From: Tachypleus tridentatus
Lineage: Eukaryota > Arthropoda > Merostomata > Xiphosura > Limulidae
Assembly: GCF_004210375.1 (NCBI RefSeq)
Contig: NC_134837.1
Coordinates: forward strand, 154,669,310-154,733,309
Direction: 5' to 3'
DNA: 64,000 nucleotides
Part shown: positions 1 through 10,446 of the stretch, one piece after another
Position numbering within the stretch: position 1 is the stretch's first letter
How the letters are laid out: every line of letters starts with the position of its first letter
Notes under the pieces: model-generated
What the model was told of the DNA's origin: nothing
The model's input: the letters and a program-made list of their open reading frames with translations, nothing else
Database searches by the model: none
Translations under genes and position numbers: made by a program

Positions 1-5
1 AAATA

Positions 6-118
6 GTCTCCCGATGGGACAGCGGTAAGTCTATGAATTTACAACGCCAAGATCAAGAGTTCGATTGCCCTCGGTGGACACAGTAAATAGCCCGATGTGG
101 TTTTGCTATAAGAAAAAC
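6..118 (+). mobile_element. tRNA-derived SINE, left-edge copy (family 1)
   Basis: A SINE with a tRNA-like head. An A-box-like stretch (GGACAGCGGTAAGTC) lies near 17-31 and a B-box-like stretch (GAGTTCGATTGCC) near 57-69, the spacing expected of an RNA polymerase III internal promoter. The body includes AGCCCGATGTGG and ends in a short A-rich tail (AAGAAAAAC). The reverse complement of 63892-64000 is the same family, so this is a dispersed repeat and not a tRNA gene. The anticodon stem is degraded. The copy may begin before the window, so target-site duplications cannot be judged. Confidence 0.75.
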
Positions 119-168
119 TATGTGTGCTTGATCATTCGAAAAGCTTTTCATTCTCTACAGTTAATTAC

Positions 169-515
169 AAAGTTAAGTTCTTGCTTTCTACTCCAAGTAA
201 GCTATCAAATATATCAGACAAAAGCGAAAGATTACATCACACTTACAGTTTAAGGTGCCTACATATAGTTGTCAGATTTTCATGTATTACACGTGGACTG
301 ATATTAATACAGCTACAATAAGTGCATTTCTTTCCAATTTGTTTGAACATTTTCAAGGTACCTCTAATTGTAGCTGTAGTAATGTCAGTCCTCGTGTAAT
401 AAATGAAAATCTGATAACTGTGTAGGGACCACAAACTGAAAGTGTGAGGTAATATTTTGCTTTTGTTTAATAGATTTGATAGCTTACTTAGAGTAGAAAG
501 CAAGAACTTAACTTT
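169..515. repeat. Long imperfect inverted repeat (foldback / MITE-like element)
   Basis: The left arm 169-319 is closely matched by the reverse complement of the right arm 367-515, with a 47-bp loop at 320-366. The arms begin AAAGTTAAGTTCTTGCTTTC and end ...CTTAACTTT. They pair over about 150 bp with scattered mismatches and small indels, so the transcript of either strand would fold into a long hairpin. Short ORFs on both strands here are products of the symmetry. It could be a foldback or MITE-type non-autonomous DNA transposon, or a locus giving a hairpin RNA. I saw no clear target-site duplication. Confidence 0.85.
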
Positions 516-3385
516 CTATTTGCGGTCACATACAGTGCTTGTACTAACTTAGCTAACTCCCATCTACTGTTTTCCACTGTAAAAGCTAACTATTGTCAAT
601 TATTCTGAATTTTGTCATTGAAAACTAACATCTCAGCTCTTGTTTTATATATTTTATTTTGTTGTTCTCTATGTATTGATATATTAGAGATACTTACCAA
701 TGATCTACATACTTTTCTAATCATGGTATTCAGTTGGTTGAGTCAAATAATTCATATTATTCGTTTGTTCACCTACAAAGTAAATAATTTATTTATGGAA
801 TTTTCTCTGCTGATCAAACTGTTGTAACTGCACCAGATAGGAATTTTAAAATACTCCCATCTACGTTAATTAAACTGTGTTTTTATCATTTTCGTTCAGA
901 AAACGATACGTTATATTTTATATCATTTAATTATAATGAAAATTGAACGGTCCTATCTTCATATGATAGATTTTAACAACCTTCGTGTAATTTCCTATTA
1001 ATACTTAATACTATCTGCATTACTCTTAGTATTCTCAGAATATTTTGTAAATTATAAGTATCATCTTCAAATTATAATACATCGAACAAGATTTATTGAA
1101 GTTTATTAATATAGATATAAATGTATTTCTTTATGTTTGTTTAACGTGTGTTTGCTCTTGTATTACAAGAAATTATTTGATTTATTGTCTAGTGATGTTG
1201 GATTCTCTGTTTAGTATTTAAATGTCATCTGTAGTACATTTATTTGAGTTGCAGTGTTAATTTAAAAACGTGAGATTCTATTTTATTGTGTTACATGAAT
1301 GTTGTTTTTAGTTTTGGGCTTGTTTCTCCGACGTAAAATACGTGGAAGTTGCCATAAAGTATTTTATAAATGACATTGGTATTGTATTTGCTTTATTTTT
1401 TTTACAAGAATTTAGGTATTTTGTTTGTTGTATTTGAGTTATTGACTGGGTGAGTATCGTGTTGTTGACTGAGGTTTCTCTATATCACCGTTATTTCAAA
1501 TCTTCTTCCTAATCGCTTTATAACCTAAAAACGTCGAATTGTAAACAAATTCTGAAATAAAAAGTTTTAAATTACCCATTGTAGAATGTCTGCAAGGTTT
1601 ATTAGTTTCAAGTTGGTTCCTCTGAAATATAAATGCATGAAATAGATTATTACACTCATGTTAAATATACCTACAAGGAATTACTTTAGAAATAACATGA
1701 AATCAGTTTTTCTTAATTTTAATGAGAGGAAGTGTGGTATGAGCAGGAATAACTATTGGTAAATATATCGACATATAATTATTATAAATGTTACCATCAA
1801 TACTACACATTCTAAAGATAAATCCTACGACCCTTTGTTCGTCCATATACTGGTTCTAATCAGGACTCCAGTAATGAGTGATATTGCCCAACTCCAAGGT
1901 GCAGATGTTGATATTGACAGCTATAATATACTCTTGGAAGATGCATCACATTCCATCAGTTGATGCTAAAGATGCCACGAAAAGAGCTATTTCAGGGCAG
2001 TGATGAAAACGAACTCATAATCTTATCGGTACTCCTGTAATAAACAGACATTATTAGTCAGAGGCTGCCACTGATGTTCATAGCAATAATACTTTATAGT
2101 TTATAGGGATTAGTAAGCCATACCAAAACAGTTTTGAATATGCAACCTGAAATATAATGTGGCTCAATCTGATATAAAGTCACGTCAGAACAGAAATTAT
2201 CAGAACATCTTTGTAACATAGCTTAACATTTCGTAAATGGTGTGATGTAACCGAAAATTGGTTGCTTTTGGGAAAGGTATGTAACAGACCTTTTCAATGT
2301 AAATTTTTATATGCACAAATCATGAAAATATATTCACGTGAGAATTTAAATTTTTCGAAACAAAGATATTTATTGTACTTAAGAGCATCGAAAAAATAAT
2401 TTTGGTTCGCCAGAACAATTCGGAAAAAAGCCTGCAACAAGTCATACGAACACAAATGTCAGAGATAAAAACCGCTGAAGTGTCCCAGGCGACGGTACGT
2501 AAAAAATATATCAGTCTTCTAACCGCTGAGAAATTAGATAGATATGCATATTACTGTACACACAGACATACCAGTCACGTGACTGATCTAGTAATTATAG
2601 ATTTCTATGTGATCAAAGACGAGATGGATTATGGTAAACCTGTAGAGAGAAGTGATGAGGCTCCAAAGTAATTTTGATATAATGAACTCAACTTCTGTAT
2701 ATTGAAGAAGAACCTTATGAACTGTAAAGATACAAATCATATCTACGAAGTTTTTTAAGAACATATTCTAAATAAACAATACTTTAAATTTACAGTGAAA
2801 GGTATCAGATCCCAATTTTGTTTATCTTGATAAATCCACAAAAAATTAAGTATTTGCTTTTATATTAAATTTAAATGGAAAATTTACTCGGAATATATTT
2901 CATCCAATTTCTGCATTATAAGGATATTATTTGATATTTTGTTGTTTGCAAGACACAGTCATTTACTGATACATTTTACCAACGTAATATTCCCAAAAGA
3001 ACCTGCATTTTCATAACTGACATTAACACAAACAGTTACAACAGTTTCACGTTTAACTGTGACAAATAAGTATTTTACAAGGGAAACACCAACGGAAATC
3101 AAATGTACCTATAGATATAACATATTATAAAAAAAAATCGTGTGTAATTTCATAAATTTCCAAGTTTGTGTGATTAGTTTCATTAGTTAACTCCATTAAA
3201 AAACTGTTTTGAAGCACGACACGTTTTATTTTTCTCACGAAAAGTAACATTTATGTTGTTATTTTACAGAGTGAGTCATAATTAATATTATAACTAGTGC
3301 GTCGTGCTCATTGTGAAAAACCTTAAAATTCCAATGGTGACACAAAACGTGCTAATAAAAATATCAACTCTGTTGTTTTCTCCAG
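516..3385. other. AT-rich stretch with no supported gene
   Basis: AT-rich sequence without a convincing gene. A hydrophobic 71-codon ORF at 612-827 looks like chance in AT-rich DNA. Around 1874-1965 an ATG opens a short acidic ORF (starting MSDIAQLQGADVDIDSYNI) that stops after about 30 codons; it may be a decayed coding remnant. I see no tandem repeat. If the left gene begins upstream, its earlier exons should lie here or before the window; apart from the weak candidate at 2414-2667, I could not place them. Confidence 0.5.
2414..2667 (+). other. Weak candidate exon or decayed coding fragment
   Basis: An open frame of about 84 codons lies between an acceptor-like TTTTGGTTCGCCAG (ending 2413) and a donor-like GTAATT at 2668. 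It has no ATG start near its 5' end. The peptide is polar and charged (for example YVIKDEMDYGKPVERSDEAP), and codon choice is less AT-biased than the surroundings, which hints at past or present coding. If spliced as drawn it would end in phase 2, which does not fit the phase-0 start I read for the exon at 3386. It may belong to another transcript, a transposon remnant, or be chance. I recognise no domain. Confidence 0.2.
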
Positions 3386-3452
3386 TGTATGTTCCAGCCC
3401 AGAATCTCAACTGTACTCGAGGATACCGAAGAGATAGATGCTGACAGGTGTT
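3386..3452 (+). CDS. Probable internal exon, cysteine-rich extracellular protein (partial gene)
   Basis: A 67-bp candidate exon. It is preceded by a pyrimidine-rich acceptor (GTTGTTTTCTCCAG ending 3385) and followed by a consensus donor GTAAGT at 3453. Read in phase 0 it gives 22 codons ending ...EEIDADRC plus one base. That base joins the next exon to make the codon for Y, so the junction reads DRC-Y-PCPPGHY. This places a cysteine just before the cysteine-rich module in the next exon, as is usual in chains of EGF-like and GCC2_GCC3 modules. The other two frames contain stops (TAG, TGA). Short length and the lack of a visible upstream partner keep confidence moderate. Confidence 0.55.
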
Positions 3453-3637
3453 GTAAGTATATATGATACTCAATTACTTTAAACTGTTCACATTAAACAC
3501 AAATCGATAAAAGACTTTTATAAATATGGAATTTTAGTTCAACAAATACATTTTTTTAATACTAAAGACGTTGTTAGAACAATAAAAATTAACACTGGGT
3601 TAAATAAATGCCTAGTTATGTACTTTTAACGCTTCAG

Positions 3638-3799
3638 ATCCATGTCCTCCTGGTCACTATGACAATGGATTTCAAACTCACTGCTTGCCGTGCCCAGGAG
3701 GGACTTACATGACATCTTATGCTGCTGACGCCTGTGTAGCTTGTCCTGAAGACGAAATTACTAATGAAGAAGGAGTTGATAATAAAAATCTTTGTAAAA
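3638..3799 (+). CDS. Probable exon encoding a GCC2_GCC3 / ephrin-receptor-like cysteine-rich module
   Basis: A 162-bp exon (54 codons, phase 1 at both ends) with acceptor TTTTAACGCTTCAG ending 3637 and donor GTAATA at 3800. The peptide has regularly spaced cysteines in the pattern CPPGHY - CLPCPGGTY - CVACP - C, typical of the GCC2_GCC3 (ephrin-receptor-like) module. That family occurs in secreted or membrane proteins such as the SVEP1, SCUBE and ephrin-receptor types, where symmetric phase-1 exons are common. The module is disulphide-bonded and extracellular; no catalytic role is expected. The donor is weak at +5. Unspliced, the frame runs nine more codons to a TAA at 3824-3826, so this could be the last exon. 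Alternatively a short exon starting at 3879 (after TTGTTGAAACAG) would continue NCYNKTLHSNF and stop at 3920. No downstream exon is visible in the window. Confidence 0.7.
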
Positions 3800-4320
3800 G
3801 TAATAGAACAAAAGGGTTTTAAAGTTTCCTTTTATTGTTTCCTTAACATTTTAAAGATGTTTATTTTTGTTGAAACAGATTGTTATAATAAGACACTTCA
3901 TTCAAACTTTCATGGTTTTTAGTGCATTAAACAGCATTGAATTTGCTGCGAAATCCTACTACTCGTTTTAAAAGATCAGCTCACACATTTAAGACAAATA
4001 GTATTGAATAGCTGTCTTACCTCCAGTATATCATTTCAAAATTAGAAACGAATAACGCTTAAAGCCCTCGTTCAGGTATCCGCAAAATTGAAAAACAAAC
4101 AATTGTACATCGGTGTGCGACGCATTATTACTAAAAAAGACCTAAAATATTTAACTAAAACAATATATGTCCCAAAACATAACTTGAATCCATGTTCAAT
4201 ATGTTTATTTTGTGTACATAATGTCGTTTTTGTAATAAAAGAAAGTAATTTGTCAAATACAAAACAAATGTTTTAATAGAAGATTATAATTATATTGGAT
4301 TATCAAAACGTTAGCAGCAT
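3800..4320. other. AT-rich spacer between last visible left exon and tandem array
   Basis: Either intron or 3' flanking sequence of the left gene. It contains a possible acceptor at 3867-3878 followed by a short in-frame segment ending in TAG at 3920-3922. The open frame at 4088-4276 is low-complexity and AT-rich and I do not regard it as a gene. The first recognisable monomer of the tandem array starts at about 4321. Confidence 0.5.
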
Positions 4321-4850
4321 CCCAATGTTCTGTAATTAATAAACTTTTCAATATGCACATTTTTTCATTCCCAATATGCTGAACTATTAAACTTTCTAAT
4401 GTACAATGTTCCTCACTCTCTATGTCGTGTAATAATTAAACTTTTCCTATCTCAAAATGTCTTGTAATAATGAGCTTTTCAATATACATTGTTAATCACT
4501 CTCAATGTCTTGTAATTAAGAAACTTTTAAAAATTCACTTCTTCTCATTATCAATATCTTGTAATTAATAAGCTTTTAATATATACACAGTTAGTCACTT
4601 TAAGTGTCCTAAAATGAATAAAGCTATCAGTATGCACTGTTACTCACTCGCAAACTTCTCTAATTAATAAACTTTTCAACACACACTGTTCCACACTATC
4701 AGTATACTTTAACTAAGAAACTCTTATATATACACCGTTCGTCGCTCTCAAACTCTTGTAATTGATAAACTTCTCAATACACACTGTCACACACTCAGAA
4801 TCCTTTAACTAATAAATTTTTCAAAATATTCTGTTAGTCACTCCCAATGT

Positions 4851-5878
4851 TGTCTTACTAATAAAGTTTTCAATATACACTCTTCCTCAATCCCAAGGTC
4901 CAAAATTAGCAAATTCTCCAGTGTACACTTTTCCTCGCTCTCAATGTCATTATATTAAGAAATATTTCAATATACACTTTTCCTAATTCCCAATCTTACG
5001 TGATTAATAAAGTTACAAAAAAACACAGTTCTTCATTCCCAATGTCCTATAATTAAAAACTTTACAATATACACTGTTTCTCTCGCTAAAGGTTCTGTAA
5101 ATAATAAACATTCAATACACACTGTTCCTCGGTCAAAATGTCCTGTAATATATATGCTTATCAGAATATACTATTAATCACTCTCAATGTCTTCTACCTA
5201 AAATCTTTTCAGTATACATTATTCCTCACTTTCCCACTCCTGTAATTTATCAACTTTCGAATATACACTCATCCTCCCTTCTCAACATCCTTTAAAAAAT
5301 AAACATCTCAATATATACGGTTTCTCATACTAAATGCCCTGTACTAAATATACTTTTCCTCATACATTGTTCCTAACGCTTAATATTCTGAAACTAATAA
5401 ACTTTTGAATATACACTGTTCCTGTCTCTTCATGCCGTGTTATTATTAAAGTTTTCAAGATACACTTTTCCTATTTAAATATGTCTTGTAATTAATGAGC
5501 TTTTCAAAATACATTGTTAATAACTCTCAAAGTATTGTAATTTAGAAAATTTTAAAAATTCACTACTCCCCATTATCAACGTCTTGTAATTAATAAGCTT
5601 TTAATATATACACAGTAAGTCACTTTAAGTGTCCTAAAATAAATAAATCTTTCAGTATACACTATTCCTGACACTTAAACTCCTGTAATTAATAAACTCA
5701 TCAATATACACCGTTCCTCACTCTCAAACTCTTGTAATTGATAAACTTCCCAATACACAATGTTCCACACTCTCAGCATCCTTTAACTAATAAACTCTGC
5801 AATATATACCATTGCTCACTCTCAATATCCTGTAATTAATGAAACTTTTCAATATACACTGATAGTCACACCCAATGT
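4851..5878 (+). repeat. Reference 21-monomer higher-order repeat unit (1,028 bp)
   Basis: A complete HOR copy. The starts of successive monomers can be told apart: TGTCTTACT, CCAAAATTAG, CATTATATTAAG, CTTACGTGATTA, CCTATAATTA, TCTGTAAATAATA, CCTGTAATATATA, CTTCTACCTA, CCTGTAATTTATC, CCTTTAAAAAAT, CCTGTACTAAA, TCTGAAACTA, CGTGTTATTA, CTTGTAATTAATGAG, ATTGTAATTTAG, CTTGTAATTAATAAG, TCCTAAAATA, CCTGTAATTAATAAACTC, CTTGTAATTGATA, CCTTTAACTA, CCTGTAATTAATGA. The same order recurs through the array, so these landmarks can be used to index all other copies. Confidence 0.85.
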
Positions 5879-8800
5879 TGTCTTACTAATAAAGTTATTT
5901 AAAATTAAAAAATTAATTAATTAAAAAACCTTTGAATACACTGTTCAACACTCTCAGTATCGTTTAACTAATAAACTCTTCAATATACACCGTTCCTCAC
6001 TATCAACGTCCTGTAATTAACGAAACTTTTCAATATATACTGTTAGTCACTCCCAATGTTCTCTTAGAAATGAAGTTTTCAATATACACTCTTCCTCAAT
6101 CCCAATGTCCAATAATTAGCAACCTTCCAATATACACTTTTCCTCGCTCTCAATATCATTATATTAAGAAATATTTCAATATACACTGTTCCTAATTCCC
6201 ATTCTAGCATAATTAATAAAGTTACAAAAAATCACAGTTCTTCATTACCAATGACCTATAATTAATAAACTTTTAATATATACACAGTTAGTCACATTAA
6301 GTGTCCTAAAACAAATAAATCTTTCAGTATACACTATTCCTAACTCTTAAACCTTTCAATACACACTGTTCAACACTCTCAGTATCCTTTAACTAATAAA
6401 CTCATCAATATACACCGTTCCTCACTCTCAAACTCTTGTAATTAATAAACTTCCCAATACACAATGTTCCACACTCTCAGCATCCTTTAACTAATAAACT
6501 CTTCAATATATACCATTGCTCACTCTCAATGTCCTGTAATTAAAGAAACTTTTCAATATATACTTTTAGTCACTCCCAATGTTGCCTTACTAATAAAGTT
6601 TACAATATACACTCTTCCTCAAACCCAAAGTCCAATAATTAACAAACCTTCCAGTGTACACCTTTCCTGGCTCTCAATCTCATTATATTAAGAAATATTT
6701 CAATATACACTGTTCCTAATTACCATTCTTACGTGATTAACAAAGTTACAAAAACACACAGTTCTTCATTGCCAATGTCCTACAATTAATACTTTCAATA
6801 CACACTGTTTCCCAGTCAAAATGTCCTGCAACGTATAAGCTTATCAAAATATACTATTAATCACTCTCAATGTCTTATAACTCAAAAACTTTTCAGTATA
6901 CATTATTCCTCACTCTATTACTCCTGTAATTTATAAACATTCCAGTATACACTCATCCTCCCTTCTCAAAGTCCTTTGAAAATAAACATCTCAATATATA
7001 CAGTTCCTCACACTAAATGCCCTGTACTAAATATACTTTTCCTCATACATTGTTCCTAACTCTTAATGTTCTGAAACTAATAAACTTTTCAATATACACT
7101 GTCCCTGTCACTTCATGTCGAGCAATTATTAAAGTTTTCAACATACACTTTTCCTATTTAAAAATGTCTTGAAATTAATGAGCTTTTCAATATACATTGT
7201 TAATAACTCTCAAAGTACTGTAATTTAAAAAATTTTAAAAATTCACTACTCTCCATTATCAATGTCTTGTAATTAATAAGATTTTAATATATACACAGTT
7301 AGTCACTTCAAGTGTCCTAAAAAAAATAAATCTTTCACTATACACTATTCCTCACTTTTAAACTCCTGTAATTAATAAGCCTTTGAATACACACTGTTCA
7401 ACACTCTCAGTATCCTTTAACTAATAAACTTTTCAATATACACCGTTCCTCACTATCAACGTCCTGTAATTAAAGAAACTTTTCAATATACACTGATAGT
7501 CACCCCCAATGTTGTCTTACTAATAAAGTTTTCAATATCCACTCTTTCTCAATTCCAAAGTCAAATAATTAACAAACATTCCACTGAACACCTTTCCTCG
7601 CTCTCAATCTCATTATATTAAGAAATATTTCAATATACACTATTCCTTATTCCCATTCTAGCATAATTAATAAAGTTACAAAAAAACACAGTTCTTCATT
7701 CCCAATATCCTATAATTAATACTTTTCAATATACACTGTTCTTGTCTCTTCATGTAGTGTAATTATTAAAGTTTTCAAGATACACTTTTCCTATCTCAAA
7801 ATGTCTTGTAATTAATGAGCTTTTTAATATACACTGTCAATCACTCTCAAAGTATTATAATTTAAAAAATTTTAAAATTTCACTACTTCCCAATATCAAT
7901 GTCTTGAAATTAATAAGCATTTAATATATACACAGTTAGTCACTTTAAGTGTTCTAAAAAAAATAAATCTTTCAGTATACACCATTCCTCACTCTTATAC
8001 TCCTGTAATTAATAAACCTTTGAATACACACTGTTCAACACTCTCAGTATCCTTTAACTAATAAACTCTTCAATATACACCGTTCCTCACTATCAACGTC
8101 CTATAATTAACGAAACTTTTCAATATATACTGTTAGTCACTCCCAATGTTGTATTACAAATGAAGTTTTCAATATACACTCTTCCTCAATCCCAATGTCC
8201 AATAATTAGCAACCTTCCAATATACACTTTTCCTCGCTCTCAATATCATTATATTAAGAAATATTTCAATATACACTGTTCCTAATTCCCATTCTAGCAT
8301 AATTAATAAAGTTACAAAAAATTACAGTTCTTCATTCCAAATGACCTATAATTAATAAACTTTCAATACACACTGTTCCCCAGTCAAAATCTCCTGCAAC
8401 ATATTAGCTTATCAAAATACACTATTACTCACTCTCAATGTCTTATAACTCAAAAACTTTTCAGGTATACATTATTCCTCACTCTCCTACTCCTGTAATT
8501 TATAAACATTACAGTATACACTCATCCTCCCTTCTCAACGTCCTTTAAATAATAAATATCTCAATACATACTGTTCCTCATACTAAATGCTCTGTACTAA
8601 ATATACTTTTCCTCATACATTGTTCATAAGCTAAATGTTCTGAAACTAATAAACTTTTCAATATACACTGTTCCTGTCTCTTCATGTCGTGTTATTATTA
8701 AAGTTTTCAAGATACACTTTTTCTATCTCACAATGTCTTGTAATTAATGAAATTTTTAACATACATTTTTAATCACTCTCAAAGTATTGTAATTTAGAAA

Positions 8801-9911
8801 ATTTCAAAAATTCACTACTCCCCATTATCAATGTCTTGTAATTAATAAGCTTTTAATATATACACATTTAGTCACATTAAGTGTCCTAAAACAAATAAAT
8901 CTTTCAGTATACACTATTCCTAACTCTTAAACTCCTGTAATTCATAAACCTTTCAATACACACTGTTCAACACTCTCACTATCCTTTAACTAATAAACTC
9001 TTCAATATACACCGTTGCTCACTATCAATTTCCTGTAATTAAAGAAACTTTTCAATATATACTCTTAGTCACTCCCAACGTTATCTTACTAATAAAGTTT
9101 TCAATATACACTCTTCCTCAATCCCAATATCCAACAATTAGCAACCTTTCAATGTACACTTTTCCTCCCTCTCAATGTCATTATATTAAAAAATATTTCA
9201 ATATACACTGTTCCTAATTACCAATCTTATGTGATTAACAAAGTTACAAAAACACACAGTTCTTCATTGCCAATGTCCTATAATTAATAAACTTTTCAAT
9301 ACAAACTGTTTTCTCTCTGAAAGTTCTGTTATCGAAACTTTCAAAACACACTATTCCTCATTCAAAATGACCTGTAACATATAAGCTTATCAAAATATAC
9401 TATTAATCACTCTCAATGTCTTCTACCTAAAATCTTTTCAGTCTACATTATTCCTCACTCTACTACTTCTGTAATTTATCAACTTTCGAATATACACTCA
9501 TCCTCCCTTCCCAACATCCTTTAAAAAATAAACATCTCAAAATATACTGTTCCTCATACTAAATGTCCTATACTAAAGATACTTTTCCTCATACATTGTT
9601 CCTAACTCTTAATGTTCTGAAAGTAATAAACTTTTCAACATACACTTTTCCTATTTAAAAATGTCTTGAAATTAATGAGCTTTTCAATATACATTGTTAA
9701 TAACTCTCAAAGTACTGTAATTTAGAAAATTTTAAAAATTCACTACTCTCCATTATCAATGTCTTGTAATTAATAAGATTTTAGTATATACACAGTTAGT
9801 CACTTCAAGTGTCCTAAAAAAAATAAATCTTTCAGTATACACTATTCCTAACTCTTAAACTCCTGTAATTCATAAACCTTTCAATACACACAGTTCAACA
9901 CTCTCAGTATC

Positions 9912-10109
9912 CTTTAACTAATAAACTCATCAATATACACCGTTCCTCACTCTCAAGCTCTTGTAATTGATAAACTTCCCAATACACAATGTTCCACACT
10001 CTCAAAATCCTTTAACTAATAAACTCATCAATATACACCGTTCCTCACTCTCAAACTCTTGTAATTGATAAACTTACCAATACACAATGTTCCACACTCT
10101 CAGCATCCT
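9912..10109 (+). repeat. Local two-monomer duplication
   Basis: Two adjacent monomers (CCTTTAACTAATAAACTCAT... and CTTGTAATTGATAAACTT...) occur twice in a row, offset by 98 bp (TTGTAATTGA at 9961 and again at 10059), that is exactly two monomers. The copies differ at a few bases, so the event is recent but not the newest in the array. Confidence 0.75.
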
Positions 10110-10446
10110 TTAACTAATAAACTCTTCAATATATACCATTGCTCACTCTCAATGTCCTGTAATTAAAGAAATTTTCAATATATACTGTTAGTCACTCCCA
10201 ATGTTGCCTTACTAATAAAGTTTACAATATACACTCTTCCTCAAACCCAATGTCCAATAATTAGCAACCTTCCAGTGTACACTTTTCCTCGCTCTCAACG
10301 TTATTATATTAAAAAATATTTCAATATACACTGCTCCTAATTATCAATCTTACATGATTAACAAAGTTACAAAAACACACAGTTCTTCATTGCCAATGTC
10401 ATATAATTAATAAACGTTTCAATACACACTGTTTCTCTCTCTAAAG

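Larger units (their letters stand above)
4321..10446 (+). repeat. Left edge of array: diverged ~1.03-kb HOR copies
   Basis: The outermost part, with monomers more diverged than inside. The first complete 21-monomer HOR runs from TGTCTTACTAATAAAG at 4851 to the same landmark at 5879 (1,028 bp). The 530 bp before it already follow the order of the second half of that HOR. Later landmark spacings here are irregular (about 179, 514, 940, 637, 930 and 1,124 bp), showing block deletions and duplications in steps of whole monomers. At 5889-5935 an AT-only stretch (AAATTAAAAAATTAATTAAT) marks a junction where monomers were lost. Confidence 0.85.

Noticed and set aside
6-118. Functional tRNA gene
   Set aside because: A and B boxes are present, but the cloverleaf stems do not hold and the sequence continues into a SINE body with A-rich tail. 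The other tRNA-like heads fail for the same reason.
612-827. 71-codon hydrophobic ORF as a membrane protein
   Set aside because: Composition is what AT-rich DNA gives in that frame. No splice sites or homology recognised.
1874-2090. Transposase remnant around the acidic ORF MSDIAQLQGADVD
   Set aside because: Acidic N-terminal stretches occur in some DNA transposases, but the frame breaks after about 30 codons and no catalytic motif or terminal repeats were found.
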